From NCBI GenBank assembly GCA_023254055.1, contig JALQYN010000069.1:1-58377 (forward strand): a stretch of DNA of 58,377 nt, in the 5' to 3' direction. Shown here piece by piece: positions 7,816 to 17,162 of this stretch. The position numbers and the translations under genes were made by a program. Numbering within the stretch: position 1 is the stretch's first letter; every line of letters begins with the position of its first letter. The DNA is from Polaribacter sp. GTDB taxonomy: Bacteria; Bacteroidota; Bacteroidia; Flavobacteriales; Flavobacteriaceae. The notes beneath the pieces were generated by a model. It was given only the letters and a program-made list of their open reading frames with translations, was not told where the DNA came from and searched no databases.

Positions 7816-9804
7816 ATGATTGCTCAAATCAACTACACAAATTCTTCAGTAGAAACATCAAAGCTTATAGCTCTTTATAAATCAATGCTTAAGCCAAGGT
7901 TGATAGAGGAAAAAATGCTAATCTTATTACGTCAAGGTAAAATATCTAAATGGTTTTCAGGCATCGGCCAAGAAGCTATTTCGGTGGGAGTTACATCTGC
8001 ATTGACAAAAGATGAATACATCTTGCCAATGCATAGAAACTTAGGGGTGTTTACTACTAGAGAAATTCCGTTACATCGCTTATTCTCACAATGGCAAGGA
8101 AAAGCAAACGGATTTACAAAAGGAAGAGACCGTAGTTTTCATTTCGGGACACAAGAATACAATATCGTTGGAATGATTTCGCATTTAGGGCCGCAATTAG
8201 GAATTGCAGACGGAATCGCACTAGCACATAAAATAAGAAACGAACAAAAAGTATGTGCTGTTTTCACAGGAGAAGGAGGAACAAGTGAAGGAGATTTTCA
8301 TGAAGCCTTAAATGTGGCATCGGTATGGAAATTACCGGTGTTGTTTTGTGTAGAAAATAATGGTTACGGTTTGTCTACACCCACTTCAGAACAATTTAAT
8401 TGTGAAAACATTGCAGATAAAGGTATTGGCTATGGAATGGAAAGTCACGTAATTGATGGCAATAATATCATAGAAGTTTACAGTAAAGTTTCTGAATTGG
8501 CCGAAAGTGTTCGACAAAATCCGAGACCCATTTTATTAGAGTTTAAGACCTTTAGAATGCGTGGTCATGAAGAGGCGAGTGGTACCAAATATGTTCCTCA
8601 AGAGTTGATGGATGAATGGGCTGCAAAAGATCCTCTCGAGAATTTTCAAGCCTATTTAAGAGCAGAAAAAATACTTACAGAAGAAGATGAAGTTTTGTTT
8701 AAAGAAGCTATTGTTCACGAAATTAACGAGCATTTACAAATGGCTTTTGACGAACCAGCAATTACAGTTGATTTAGAAACTGAAATTAATGATGTTTTTA
8801 AAGCCTTTCAACCAGAAATCATCAATCCATCTTCAGAAACCAAAAAGATCCGTTTGATAGACGCTATTTCTGATGGATTGCGACAATCTATGGAGGAACA
8901 TGATGATTTAGTAATCATGGGACAAGACATTGCAGAATACGGTGGAGCATTTAAAATAACAGACGGATTTGTAGCACAATTCGGAAAAGATAGAGTTCGG
9001 AATACACCCATCTGTGAATCGGCCATTGTTTCGGCTGCGTATGGCTTGTCTGTAAACGGAATGAAAGCTGTCATGGAAATGCAGTTTGCCGACTTTGTTT
9101 CTTCAGGGTTCAATCCGATTGTAAATTTGTTGGCAAAATCTCAGTATCGTTGGAGTCAAATTGCTGATGTGGTGGTTAGAATGCCTTGTGGAGCAGGCGT
9201 TGGGGCAGGACCTTTTCATTCTCAAACCAATGAAGCTTGGTTTACCAAAACACCAGGGTTAAAAGTAGTATATCCTGCATTTCCTGCAGATGCTAAAGGC
9301 TTGTTGATTACTGCAATTAATGATCCGAATCCGGTATTGTTTTTTGAGCATAAAGCCTTGTATCGTTCAATATACCAAGAAGTTCCAGAAAATTATTACA
9401 CCTTGCCAATCGGAAAAGCAGCAACATTAAAAGAAGGAAATGACATCACCATCATTAGTTATGGTGCAGGAGTACATTGGGCCTTAGAAACGCTGGAGAA
9501 AAACCCAACCATTTCTGCAGATGTGATTGATTTAAGATCTTTGCAGCCGTTAGATGTTGAAACCATTTATGCTTCAGTTCGTAAAACAGGAAAAGCCATT
9601 GTATTGCAAGAAGATTCTTTGTTTGGAGGAATTGCAAGTGATATCTCTGCTTTGATTACAGAAAACTGTTTTACGAGTTTAGATGCACCTGTAAAACGTG
9701 TAGGAAGTATTGAAACTCCTATTCCGTTTTTAAAAGAATTAGAAAATCAATATTTAGCGAAGAATCAATTTGAAAAGGCTTTACTAGAAGTACTATCTTT
9801 TTAA
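7816..9804 (+). CDS. Branched-chain 2-oxoacid dehydrogenase E1, alpha and beta subunits fused
   Basis: The 662-residue thiamine-diphosphate enzyme decarboxylates 2-oxo acids from valine, leucine and isoleucine and passes the acyl group to lipoyl-E2. The alpha part (about 1-320) carries the ThDP motif from GEGGTSEGD (152-160) to ENNGYG (180-185). The beta part starts near residue 343 (IRLIDAISDGLRQSMEEH) and contains the transketolase-type pyrimidine-binding and C-terminal domains. In many bacteria these are two genes; here one ORF covers both without a frameshift. No E2 or E3 gene lies in the window. The gene ends 7 bp before the convergent MFS gene with no clear hairpin between. Confidence 0.9.
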   Translation: MIAQINYTNSSVETSKLIALYKSMLKPRLIEEKMLILLRQGKISKWFSGIGQEAISVGVTSALTKDEYILPMHRNLGVFTTREIPLHRLFSQWQGKANGFTKGRDRSFHFGTQEYNIVGMISHLGPQLGIADGIALAHKIRNEQKVCAVFTGEGGTSEGDFHEALNVASVWKLPVLFCVENNGYGLSTPTSEQFNCENIADKGIGYGMESHVIDGNNIIEVYSKVSELAESVRQNPRPILLEFKTFRMRGHEEASGTKYVPQELMDEWAAKDPLENFQAYLRAEKILTEEDEVLFKEAIVHEINEHLQMAFDEPAITVDLETEINDVFKAFQPEIINPSSETKKIRLIDAISDGLRQSMEEHDDLVIMGQDIAEYGGAFKITDGFVAQFGKDRVRNTPICESAIVSAAYGLSVNGMKAVMEMQFADFVSSGFNPIVNLLAKSQYRWSQIADVVVRMPCGAGVGAGPFHSQTNEAWFTKTPGLKVVYPAFPADAKGLLITAINDPNPVLFFEHKALYRSIYQEVPENYYTLPIGKAATLKEGNDITIISYGAGVHWALETLEKNPTISADVIDLRSLQPLDVETIYASVRKTGKAIVLQEDSLFGGIASDISALITENCFTSLDAPVKRVGSIETPIPFLKELENQYLAKNQFEKALLEVLSF

Positions 9805-9811
9805 TAAGGTT

Positions 9812-11014
9812 TTAGCTAGTGGTTATTGATTTTTTAGAAAGAGATAAAATCAAGCCTAAAGAAATCAATCCACAAATAAAGAAGCCTATAAATAGTGGCA
9901 GTGCATTTTCTGTAACATAACTTCCAATATAGGTTGCAATTGGAACCGCCATTACAGTAGATACAAATCCGTTGATAGCTGCACCAACTCCGGCAATATG
10001 TCCAACAGGTTGCATGGCTAAAGCTCGCAAGTTCCCAAATAAAAATCCGATAGCAAAAAATTGCAATCCACAGAAAATCAGAAATATCTCAATAGATGGA
10101 TTTTGTGTTTGATAAAATAGGATTGCATAAAGTAGTGGGGTTAAGGTAAAAACAATCGTAAACACGGTTACTAGTTTGTACATTCCAAAACGCATTACAA
10201 AGGTTCCGTTTAAAAAAGTAGCAAAACCTACTGCTAATGCTAATCCTGCAAAAATATAAGGAAACTCTTCTTTTAAATGATATTGATCTTGAAAAATATG
10301 CTGAGAAGCAGATAAATAGACCATAAAAGACCCAGTAATAAATCCAGAAATTAAGGTAAATACAACTGCCTGTTTGTGTTTTACAAACTCTATTGAGCCG
10401 TCTAAAAATAAACTCAAACGAAACTTGGTTCTTTTTTCTACAGCTAATGTTTCTGGTTGACGTTTCCACAGCCAAAACATGATAAAAACTCCAATAATTA
10501 ATTGGCTATTAAAAATGGCTTTCCAACCATAGGCGTCTAAAATAAGCTTACCAATTGCAGGTGCAACAACAGGAACTAAAATAAAAATCACCACAATAAA
10601 CGACATAATTTTCGCCATATAATCGCCACTAAAACTATCTCTAACCATGGCAATACTAATGGTTCTTGGCGCAGAAAGTCCAACGCCTTGTAAGATTCTT
10701 CCTACAATCATGGTTTCTAGATTTGTTGCGGTAACACAAATAAAACTGGCAACCACAAATAAGGTAAACCCCATATAAATTACAGGTTTTCTTCCTAAGC
10801 TATCAGAAATTGGCCCGAAGATCAATTGCCCAAATCCCAATCCAAGAAAAATCATGGTAACTAATAATTGATTATCGGTGGTATCTTGAATTCCGATTGA
10901 AATTCCAATACTTTCTAATGCTGGTAATAAGGCATCTATTGACATCGCTACAATAGACATTAATGAAGCCATTAAGGCGATGAATTCTAATTTTGAGGAA
11001 TTTTTTGTTGACAT
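9812..11014 (-). CDS. MFS multidrug efflux transporter, Bcr/CflA family
   Basis: The 400-residue membrane protein has about 12 predicted helices. The MFS motif A-like loop FGPISDSLGRKPVIYMG lies between helices 2 and 3, and the first 30 residues include the LMASLMSIVAMSIDALLPAL helix typical of Bcr/CflA drug:proton antiporters. A TACTTTTG sequence (minus strand, 11027-11020) lies only 6 bp before the ATG. If it is the -7 element, the mRNA would be nearly leaderless, but no -33 element is visible. The gene is divergent from GH95 and convergent with E1. Family level is secure; substrate is unknown. Confidence 0.88.
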   Translation of the reverse strand: MSTKNSSKLEFIALMASLMSIVAMSIDALLPALESIGISIGIQDTTDNQLLVTMIFLGLGFGQLIFGPISDSLGRKPVIYMGFTLFVVASFICVTATNLETMIVGRILQGVGLSAPRTISIAMVRDSFSGDYMAKIMSFIVVIFILVPVVAPAIGKLILDAYGWKAIFNSQLIIGVFIMFWLWKRQPETLAVEKRTKFRLSLFLDGSIEFVKHKQAVVFTLISGFITGSFMVYLSASQHIFQDQYHLKEEFPYIFAGLALAVGFATFLNGTFVMRFGMYKLVTVFTIVFTLTPLLYAILFYQTQNPSIEIFLIFCGLQFFAIGFLFGNLRALAMQPVGHIAGVGAAINGFVSTVMAVPIATYIGSYVTENALPLFIGFFICGLISLGLILSLSKKSITTS

Positions 11015-11112
11015 GAGGTCAAAAGTACTTCATTTGTCATAGAAGCTTTAGTGTTTGCTATTATTATTTTTTATATTGCTATCTATAATGTAATTCAACC
11101 AACTAACCAACA

Positions 11113-13587
11113 ATGAAAAAACTACTGATTTTAAGTTGTATACTGCTATGCTCTTGCGGAGAAAATGAATCAATAAAAGTTGCTAAAAGCATTCCTTTTA
11201 TAAGTCCAATTCCAGAAAAGATAGAAAAAAAAGCATTTGATACCACGAGTTTGTTATGGTATACAAAAGCTGCTGAAAAATGGGAGGAAGCCTTGCCAGT
11301 TGGAAATGGAAGAATTGGAGGAATGGTGTTTGGAGGCGTCGAAGAGGAACAAATACAATTAAATGAAGAGACCTATTGGTCTGGTGGGCCTTACAATTCT
11401 ACGGTTAAAGGAGGTTATAAAGAATTACCTAAAATTCAGCAACTTATTTTCGAAGGAAAACCTGTAGAAGCTCATAAATTGTTTGGTAGACATTTAATGG
11501 GATATCCTGTTGAACAACAGAAATACCAATCGGTTGCAAATTTGCATTTGTTTTTTAAAAAAGACCAAAAAGCTACGCATTATAAGAGGTGGTTAGACTT
11601 GTCCAACGGAATTACAGGAGTTGAGTATACCGTTGATGGTGTTACCTACAATAGAGAAATTATTTCTTCAGCTGTAGATCAGACAATTGCAGTTCGATTA
11701 ACGGCGAGTAAACCAGGAATGCTGTCTTTTGAAACTGAATTAAGAGGTGTTCGGAATCAAGCTCATTCTAATTATGCAACCGATTATTTTAGAATGGATG
11801 GTGATAAAGAAAATGAATTGGTAGTCACAGGTAAATCTGCAGATTATTTAGGAATAGAAGGGAAGCTACGTTATGAAGCGCGCGTCAAAGTAAACACTGA
11901 AGGAGGGAAGTTGGTACGGAAAGGGGCTAAGATCTTTGTAGAAAATGCAACTTCTGTGACCATTTATTATGTTGCGGCTACCAATTTTGTAAACTATAAA
12001 GATGTTAGTGCAAATCAGAAGGAACGCGTTCAGAACTATTTGAATGACCTTAAAGGGAAAAAATTTGATGTCGTTAAAAAAGAAGCCGTTAAAGACTATC
12101 AACAGTTTTTTAACCGTGTTCAACTACAATTACTAGAAACAGCCAATTCGTTTTTGCCAACAGACGAACGCATGAAAGCGATTCAGACAAGTCCAGATCC
12201 ACAAATGGCGGCTTTGAGTTATCAATTTGGACGTTTTTTACTAATTTCATCAAGTCGAGTTGGTACACAACCTGCTAATTTACAGGGAATTTGGAATAAC
12301 AATATGAATCCGTCTTGGGATTCAAAATACACCACCAATATCAACACAGAAATGAATTATTGGTTGGCAGAATCTGCAAATCTTTCAGAATTAACAGAAC
12401 CTTTGTTTACAATGATTGAAGAATTGACAGATCAGGGCGCTGATGTTGCCAAAGAACATTACGGCGCAAAGGGATGGGTTTTTCATCAAAACACAGATAT
12501 TTGGCGTGTTGCAGCACCTATGGATGGACCTACTTGGGGAACATTTACAGTTGGAGGAGCCTGGCTAACCACACATTTGTGGGAACATTATTTGTATACG
12601 CAAGACAAAGCCTTTTTAGAAAAAGCATATCCTATTTTAAAAGGATCCGTTGATTTCTTTATGGATTTTCTGGTAGAACATCCTACTAAAAAATGGTTGG
12701 TAACCAATCCGTCTAACTCCCCTGAAAATCCTCCAAAAGGACCAGGGTATGAGTACTTTTTTGACGAAGTAACAGGGTTTTATTATTTTACCACAATTAC
12801 AGCTGGAGCAACTATGGATACTCAGATTTTAAAAGATTTATTTGATTATTATGCAAAGGCAAGTGCAATTTTACAAAAAGACCTTTCTTTTGCAGAAAAA
12901 GTAACCGCAGCACGAAAACGATTGGCTCCATCGCAAGTAGGAAAAGATGGCACCTTACAAGAATGGGCTGAAGATTTAGAGCAATTAGAAGATAAGCATC
13001 GTCATTTTTCTCATATGTACGGATTGTATCCGGGAAATGTTTTGTCAGCAAAACGAACTCCAGAATTGGTCAATCCTATTAAAGCCGTGCTAGAACAGCG
13101 TGGAGATGGCGGAAAAGGATTTTCTAGAGCTTGGAAAATGGCATTGTGGGCACGACTTTTTGATGGAGATCGAGCAAATAAGATTTACAAAAGTTATTTA
13201 GAAGAACAGTGTTATCTGTCTTTATTTGCCAAATGTGGAAATCCGTTGCAGGTAGATGGCTCATTGGGAGTGACAGCTGCAATTTCTGAAATGTTAGTAC
13301 AATCTCATGAAGGAATTATTGAATTGTTACCAGCCTTGCCAACAGAGTGGTATTCGGGTGCCTTTAATGGAGTAGTAGCTAGAGGTGCTTTTGAATTGGA
13401 TTTAGAGTGGAAAGACGCAACAATGAAATCGGTTTCTGTGCTTTCTAAGGCAGGAAAAACCTGTAAAATAGCAACAAAATCTCCCGTTAAAGTATGGGTA
13501 AACGGAAAAGAAATTGCAGCAACTCAAGGAGACGGATTTGTAAGTTTTAATACCAATGTAGGAGAAACCTATACCATAAATTTTTAA
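11113..13587 (+). CDS. GH95 alpha-L-fucosidase/galactosidase-like lipoprotein
   Basis: The 824-residue protein begins with a lipoprotein signal peptide (lipobox LCSC, Cys15) and is probably tethered to a membrane facing the periplasm or outside. An N-terminal beta-domain begins at LLWYTKAAEKWEEALPVGNG, the hallmark start of GH95. The (alpha/alpha)6 barrel contains TNINTEMNYWLAE and the NPSNSPENPP region near the active site, followed by HFSHMYGLYPG. GH95 enzymes invert alpha-1,2-fucosyl or alpha-galactosyl linkages in plant or algal glycans. No SusC/SusD pair lies nearby, so this is not a full polysaccharide locus. A methyltransferase gene starts 10 bp downstream. Confidence 0.9.
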   Translation: MKKLLILSCILLCSCGENESIKVAKSIPFISPIPEKIEKKAFDTTSLLWYTKAAEKWEEALPVGNGRIGGMVFGGVEEEQIQLNEETYWSGGPYNSTVKGGYKELPKIQQLIFEGKPVEAHKLFGRHLMGYPVEQQKYQSVANLHLFFKKDQKATHYKRWLDLSNGITGVEYTVDGVTYNREIISSAVDQTIAVRLTASKPGMLSFETELRGVRNQAHSNYATDYFRMDGDKENELVVTGKSADYLGIEGKLRYEARVKVNTEGGKLVRKGAKIFVENATSVTIYYVAATNFVNYKDVSANQKERVQNYLNDLKGKKFDVVKKEAVKDYQQFFNRVQLQLLETANSFLPTDERMKAIQTSPDPQMAALSYQFGRFLLISSSRVGTQPANLQGIWNNNMNPSWDSKYTTNINTEMNYWLAESANLSELTEPLFTMIEELTDQGADVAKEHYGAKGWVFHQNTDIWRVAAPMDGPTWGTFTVGGAWLTTHLWEHYLYTQDKAFLEKAYPILKGSVDFFMDFLVEHPTKKWLVTNPSNSPENPPKGPGYEYFFDEVTGFYYFTTITAGATMDTQILKDLFDYYAKASAILQKDLSFAEKVTAARKRLAPSQVGKDGTLQEWAEDLEQLEDKHRHFSHMYGLYPGNVLSAKRTPELVNPIKAVLEQRGDGGKGFSRAWKMALWARLFDGDRANKIYKSYLEEQCYLSLFAKCGNPLQVDGSLGVTAAISEMLVQSHEGIIELLPALPTEWYSGAFNGVVARGAFELDLEWKDATMKSVSVLSKAGKTCKIATKSPVKVWVNGKEIAATQGDGFVSFNTNVGETYTINF

Positions 13588-13597
13588 AACTAAACAA

Positions 13598-14197
13598 TTG
13601 AATATAAAAGAGTTAAAATCAGAAATTGAAGGGATTGATATTTATTTGTTAGATCAAATATTAAAAGAAAGATACCAGCAAAATGATGTGATTTTAGATG
13701 CAGGTTGTGGTTCTGGTCGGAATTTAAAATGGTTTTACGATAATAAATTTACCGTGTATGGCGTAGATTCTTTGGAGTCTAGAATAGAGGAAGTAAAAGA
13801 AAAATATACAGAACAACATTCGAATTTTTCTGTGCAAAACCTGGATCAGTTGCAATTTGAGAATCAATTTTTTGATCATGTAATTTGTAGTGCTGTATTG
13901 CATTTTGCTCAAAATACCCAACAATTTAAAAGAATGGTTGCAGAATTGTATAGAGTTTTAAAACCAGGCGGAAGCCTGTTTATAAGAATGACTTCTAATT
14001 TTGGAATAGAAGATAAGGTACAATCAATTTCGGATGGAGTTTATTATTTGCCAGATACCACCAATCGGTTTTTATTGACGAGTGATTTGGTAGCCTATTT
14101 AAAAGAAACCTTTTCTTTTACGTATCTAGAGCCTTTAAAAACAGTAAATGTAAATAATATGCGCTGTATGAGTACATTAGTGCTCAAAAAGAAGTAA
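13598..14197 (+). CDS. Class I SAM-dependent methyltransferase
   Basis: The 199-residue protein has motif I DAGCGSGRN (34-42), an acidic residue ending strand 2 (GVDSLESR), and the post-motif LYRVLKPGGSLFIRM, all of the class I Rossmann methyltransferase fold. The frame has no ATG before motif I. The likely start is TTG at 13598, 10 bp after the GH95 stop codon, which suggests translational coupling. Substrate is unknown. A role linked to the fucosidase is not indicated by sequence. The C-terminus ends in MSTLVLKKK. Confidence 0.82.
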   Translation: MNIKELKSEIEGIDIYLLDQILKERYQQNDVILDAGCGSGRNLKWFYDNKFTVYGVDSLESRIEEVKEKYTEQHSNFSVQNLDQLQFENQFFDHVICSAVLHFAQNTQQFKRMVAELYRVLKPGGSLFIRMTSNFGIEDKVQSISDGVYYLPDTTNRFLLTSDLVAYLKETFSFTYLEPLKTVNVNNMRCMSTLVLKKK

Positions 14198-14258
14198 AGA
14201 TGATAAAACATGGTATAAATTTTGATGGTTTAACAAGCATCTATTAAAGACTAAAAAA

Positions 14259-14795
14259 ATGAAAAAACTAGGAATACTTTGTTGTTTGCTTTTGATGAGT
14301 TGCGGAATTACTAAAAATACCGTTACTGAAGAAAAAGCAACAGCATTAAAAAAGCTCATTGACTCTAAAAATTTTAACATTGTATCACATACAGCCATGC
14401 CAATGGCTGGTATAGCGATGCAGCAATTAGCAAATTCTAATTTGTTGGGAACTGGAAATACTGCAAATAATATAGATTTAACGACAAATGCCAATTATTT
14501 TAAAGTAACTAATTTAGGTGAGTTGTCCGTTTCTTTACCATTTTACGGAGAAACAAGATCAACTAGATTCTATGGAAAATTAGGAAACATACAATTTGAA
14601 GGAATTCCAACAAAGTCAAGTTTTATATTTAACGATTCAAAAAATCGTTATGAAGCATCTTACGAATTCAAAACTAGAAGTGATGTATATAAAATTAACA
14701 TTCAAATCTATTTAAATTCTAAAACCAGACTAATGGTAATTCCAGGAAATAAATCTGCTATTACATATTTAGGAGTAGTACAAGGAATTGAATAA
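14259..14795 (+). CDS. DUF4251 family lipoprotein
   Basis: The 178-residue protein has a lipoprotein signal (lipobox LMSC, Cys15). The mature region begins with ALKKLIDSKNFNIVSHTAMPM, the characteristic start of DUF4251, and is then mostly beta-strand (LSVSLPFYGE, GIPTKSSFIF, KINIQIYLNS). The family is common in Bacteroidota and its function is unknown. It lies 61 bp after the methyltransferase on the same strand and may share its transcript. A short hairpin follows at 14868. Confidence 0.8.
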   Translation: MKKLGILCCLLLMSCGITKNTVTEEKATALKKLIDSKNFNIVSHTAMPMAGIAMQQLANSNLLGTGNTANNIDLTTNANYFKVTNLGELSVSLPFYGETRSTRFYGKLGNIQFEGIPTKSSFIFNDSKNRYEASYEFKTRSDVYKINIQIYLNSKTRLMVIPGNKSAITYLGVVQGIE

Positions 14796-14867
14796 CGTAC
14801 TTATTTCTAAATATTTACAAATTTACTATTTAACATAATGTAAATTATAGCACATTTTATAACAATT

Positions 14868-14884
14868 AGCGTAATAACGCTTTT
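14868..14884 (+). terminator. Possible weak terminator after the DUF4251 gene
   Basis: A 5-bp stem AGCGT / ACGCT with a 4-nt loop is followed by four Ts, 72 bp after the stop codon. The stem is short, so support is weak. Confidence 0.3.
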
Positions 14885-14944
14885 GGGCGATATTTGACAT
14901 AATTAGAACATTATAGTTCATTATTTCAAGCTATTTAAATACAA

Positions 14945-15706
14945 TTATAGCAATCTTCTTATTCCAATAAAGATAAAAATCAACAAAGTATACCAAATAA
15001 AGAATGCAATGATATCATCTTTATAACCCAAAATAAGCATGGCACTTATTATTAAAAGTTGAAACCCTAAGCCAAAAATTGAAATAGCCGACATAAAAAG
15101 GCTCGGAAATCGTTTGCTCTTAAAGGCACCAGGATCTAGTCTGTGAATTACTTTGTCGAAAGTGCCATAAAAAAAATTATACAACGCAAATAATATGTTT
15201 ACATTTCTTTGTGTTTCTCCTTTTAATGCTATTGGAGTTTCGTGTTCAAACACTCTACTTGTTGTATCACCATTTAAATTATTTCTTAGAATCACATAAT
15301 AATAGTTATATAAAGTCCCTTGTAATTGAATTCCTAAGAAAGCAATAAAAGTATAGATAAAATGGGCCTCAGTTGTATACCATAATGCTATAAAAATTAA
15401 TAAATTTAGAATTATATCCGAAACAGAATCAAGAAAACGACCTGTATAAGAAGGTGTATTTTTTACCCTTGCTAACTCACCATCTGCAGCATCTAAAATA
15501 GATTTTACTATTAAGAAAAATGCAGCAAACCATAAATGGTTAAAAAGTATGCAATAGATGGCTATCAATCCTGCTACTAAAAACCATATGGTTACATGTA
15601 TAGGGGTGATTGAAGTGTCTTTTAATGAATTGGCTATTAAACGCCCTATCGGTCTGCCATAATCTGAGAGATCAATAAACTTATGAGAACTTGGTAATTT
15701 TGACAT
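14945..15706 (-). CDS. CDP-alcohol phosphatidyltransferase family membrane protein
   Basis: The 253-residue integral membrane enzyme carries the full CDP-alcohol motif D-G-x2-A-R-x8-G-x3-D-x3-D: D75, G76, A79, R80, G89, D93 and D97. About six helices surround it. Such enzymes move a phosphatidyl or phospho-alcohol group from a CDP-linked donor to an alcohol such as inositol, glycerol or ethanolamine. The acceptor cannot be read from the motif, and no phospholipid gene is adjacent. It is divergent from the PTPS/FolE pair across 181 bp. All metal-binding aspartates are intact. Confidence 0.88.
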   Translation of the reverse strand: MSKLPSSHKFIDLSDYGRPIGRLIANSLKDTSITPIHVTIWFLVAGLIAIYCILFNHLWFAAFFLIVKSILDAADGELARVKNTPSYTGRFLDSVSDIILNLLIFIALWYTTEAHFIYTFIAFLGIQLQGTLYNYYYVILRNNLNGDTTSRVFEHETPIALKGETQRNVNILFALYNFFYGTFDKVIHRLDPGAFKSKRFPSLFMSAISIFGLGFQLLIISAMLILGYKDDIIAFFIWYTLLIFIFIGIRRLL

Positions 15707-15887
15707 GTTAACTTGTTGTACTTTTTAAACTCATGAAAGGACTACACCCGAACTACTATATTTTATTTTTTTTTAATGAAACCATGCAAACTTAAAATAT
15801 TGTTTAACAAATAACGTTAAAAGTTAGACGAAAATAGTATATTTACACAATAATATTTTAATTAAACGATTTAGAAGGATTATAATA

Positions 15888-16298
15888 ATGAATAAAACTG
15901 CCATTATACGATGTGAACACTTCAATTCTGCTCACAGATTGCATAATAATGCTTGGAGTGAGGAAAAAAATCGAACAATTTTCGGAAAATGTAATAATCC
16001 AAATTACCACGGTCATAATTATGATCTTGAAGTTAAGATCATTGGTTATTGTGATTCTGACACTGGGTACGTAATTGACACCAAAATCCTTTCAGACCTA
16101 ATTAAAGAAAACATTCTTGACAGATTCGATCATAAAAATTTAAACTTAGACACACAAGAGTTTAAAGAATTAAACCCAACTGCAGAAAACATTGCCATGG
16201 TAATTTACACTATTCTAAAACCAAAATTAAGTAAAGAACTTGAATTAAAAATTAAACTTTATGAAACAGCAAGAAATTATGTTGAATACCCATATTAA
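15888..16298 (+). CDS. 6-pyruvoyl-tetrahydropterin synthase / QueD family enzyme
   Basis: The 136-residue enzyme acts on 7,8-dihydroneopterin triphosphate. Zinc ligands are H16 (FNSAH) and the HGH at 41-43. The catalytic cysteine is C35 in GKCNNPNYHGHNY, and a later conserved RFDHKNLN follows. It overlaps FolE, which makes the substrate. The product may be 6-pyruvoyl-tetrahydropterin or, in queuosine synthesis, 6-carboxy-tetrahydropterin. No queC or queE lies in the window, so the choice is open. TATATTTA at 15838-15845 is a weak -7 candidate. Confidence 0.87.
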   Translation: MNKTAIIRCEHFNSAHRLHNNAWSEEKNRTIFGKCNNPNYHGHNYDLEVKIIGYCDSDTGYVIDTKILSDLIKENILDRFDHKNLNLDTQEFKELNPTAENIAMVIYTILKPKLSKELELKIKLYETARNYVEYPY

Positions 16299-16962
16299 TG
16301 AGTCTATTTTTGAGGCACTTTCTGAAGAAGAAATAGGTGATGATCATATGTTTGCAGGGTTGAATACTCCAATGAAATCAGATGCATTTGCACTATCTGA
16401 TTTTGAGAAAAAGGAAAAAATTTCAAATTTATTTGCACAAATAATGGATGTAATGGGGCTTGACTTAACCAATGATTCCTTAAAAGGGACTCCTAATAGA
16501 GTTGCAAAAATGTATATTGATGAAATTTTTTCGGGCCTAAATCCTGATAATAAACCCAAGATATCATTGTTCAACAATAGTTATAAATATAACCAAATGT
16601 TGGTCGAAAAGAATATCACTTTCTATTCGAACTGCGAGCATCATTTTGTTCCAATTATTGGCAAAGCGCATATTGCATATGTTTCTTCGGGAAAAGTTAT
16701 AGGTATTTCGAAAATAAATAGAATTGTGCAATATTATGCGAAACGACCACAGGTACAAGAACGTTTGACAAATCAAATTGCCATTGAGCTAGCATCCATT
16801 TTAGACACTGAAGACATTGCTGTTATTATTGACGCGAAGCATTTATGTGTTTCTTCGCGTGGTATTAAGGACGAATCTTCGGCAACAGTAACGTCTTATT
16901 ACGGAGGTGTATTTAACACGCCTCATAAAATTGTTGAACTACAAAATTATCTTAGTCACTAA
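16261..16962 (+). CDS. folE: GTP cyclohydrolase I
   Basis: The 233-residue enzyme converts GTP to 7,8-dihydroneopterin triphosphate, the first step of folate and tetrahydropterin synthesis. Zinc ligands lie in NCEHHFVP and in HLCVSSRG. RPQVQERLT and the GTP-binding block IGISKINRIVQYYAKRPQ match family signatures. It overlaps the PTPS-like gene by 38 bp if ATG 16261 is used and by 20 bp if the in-frame ATG 16279 is used; both are plausible and the N-terminal 50 residues are poorly conserved. The overlap implies coupled translation of consecutive pathway enzymes. Confidence 0.93.
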   Translation: MKQQEIMLNTHINESIFEALSEEEIGDDHMFAGLNTPMKSDAFALSDFEKKEKISNLFAQIMDVMGLDLTNDSLKGTPNRVAKMYIDEIFSGLNPDNKPKISLFNNSYKYNQMLVEKNITFYSNCEHHFVPIIGKAHIAYVSSGKVIGISKINRIVQYYAKRPQVQERLTNQIAIELASILDTEDIAVIIDAKHLCVSSRGIKDESSATVTSYYGGVFNTPHKIVELQNYLSH

Positions 16963-17162
16963 TAGACCTTTAACTATAATTAATACGTAGAAGTAGGTTT
17001 GGAATATTCAAAAAGAAATCATAGAAAGAAAAGTTATACAAGCAATATCAAAAACTTACAAAGGAGGCACATAGCCTCCCTACAAGTAACAGAAATTTAA
17101 GTGATCAAAAAGTATTTGAAGCTGAATAAATTATATAAAAAATAGAAAAATTCGCATAGCAG

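Noticed and set aside
17063..17079. GGAGGC / GCCTCC hairpin between folE and the DUF2452 gene
   Set aside because: There is no T-tract and no gene end nearby; the stem is too short to assign a role.
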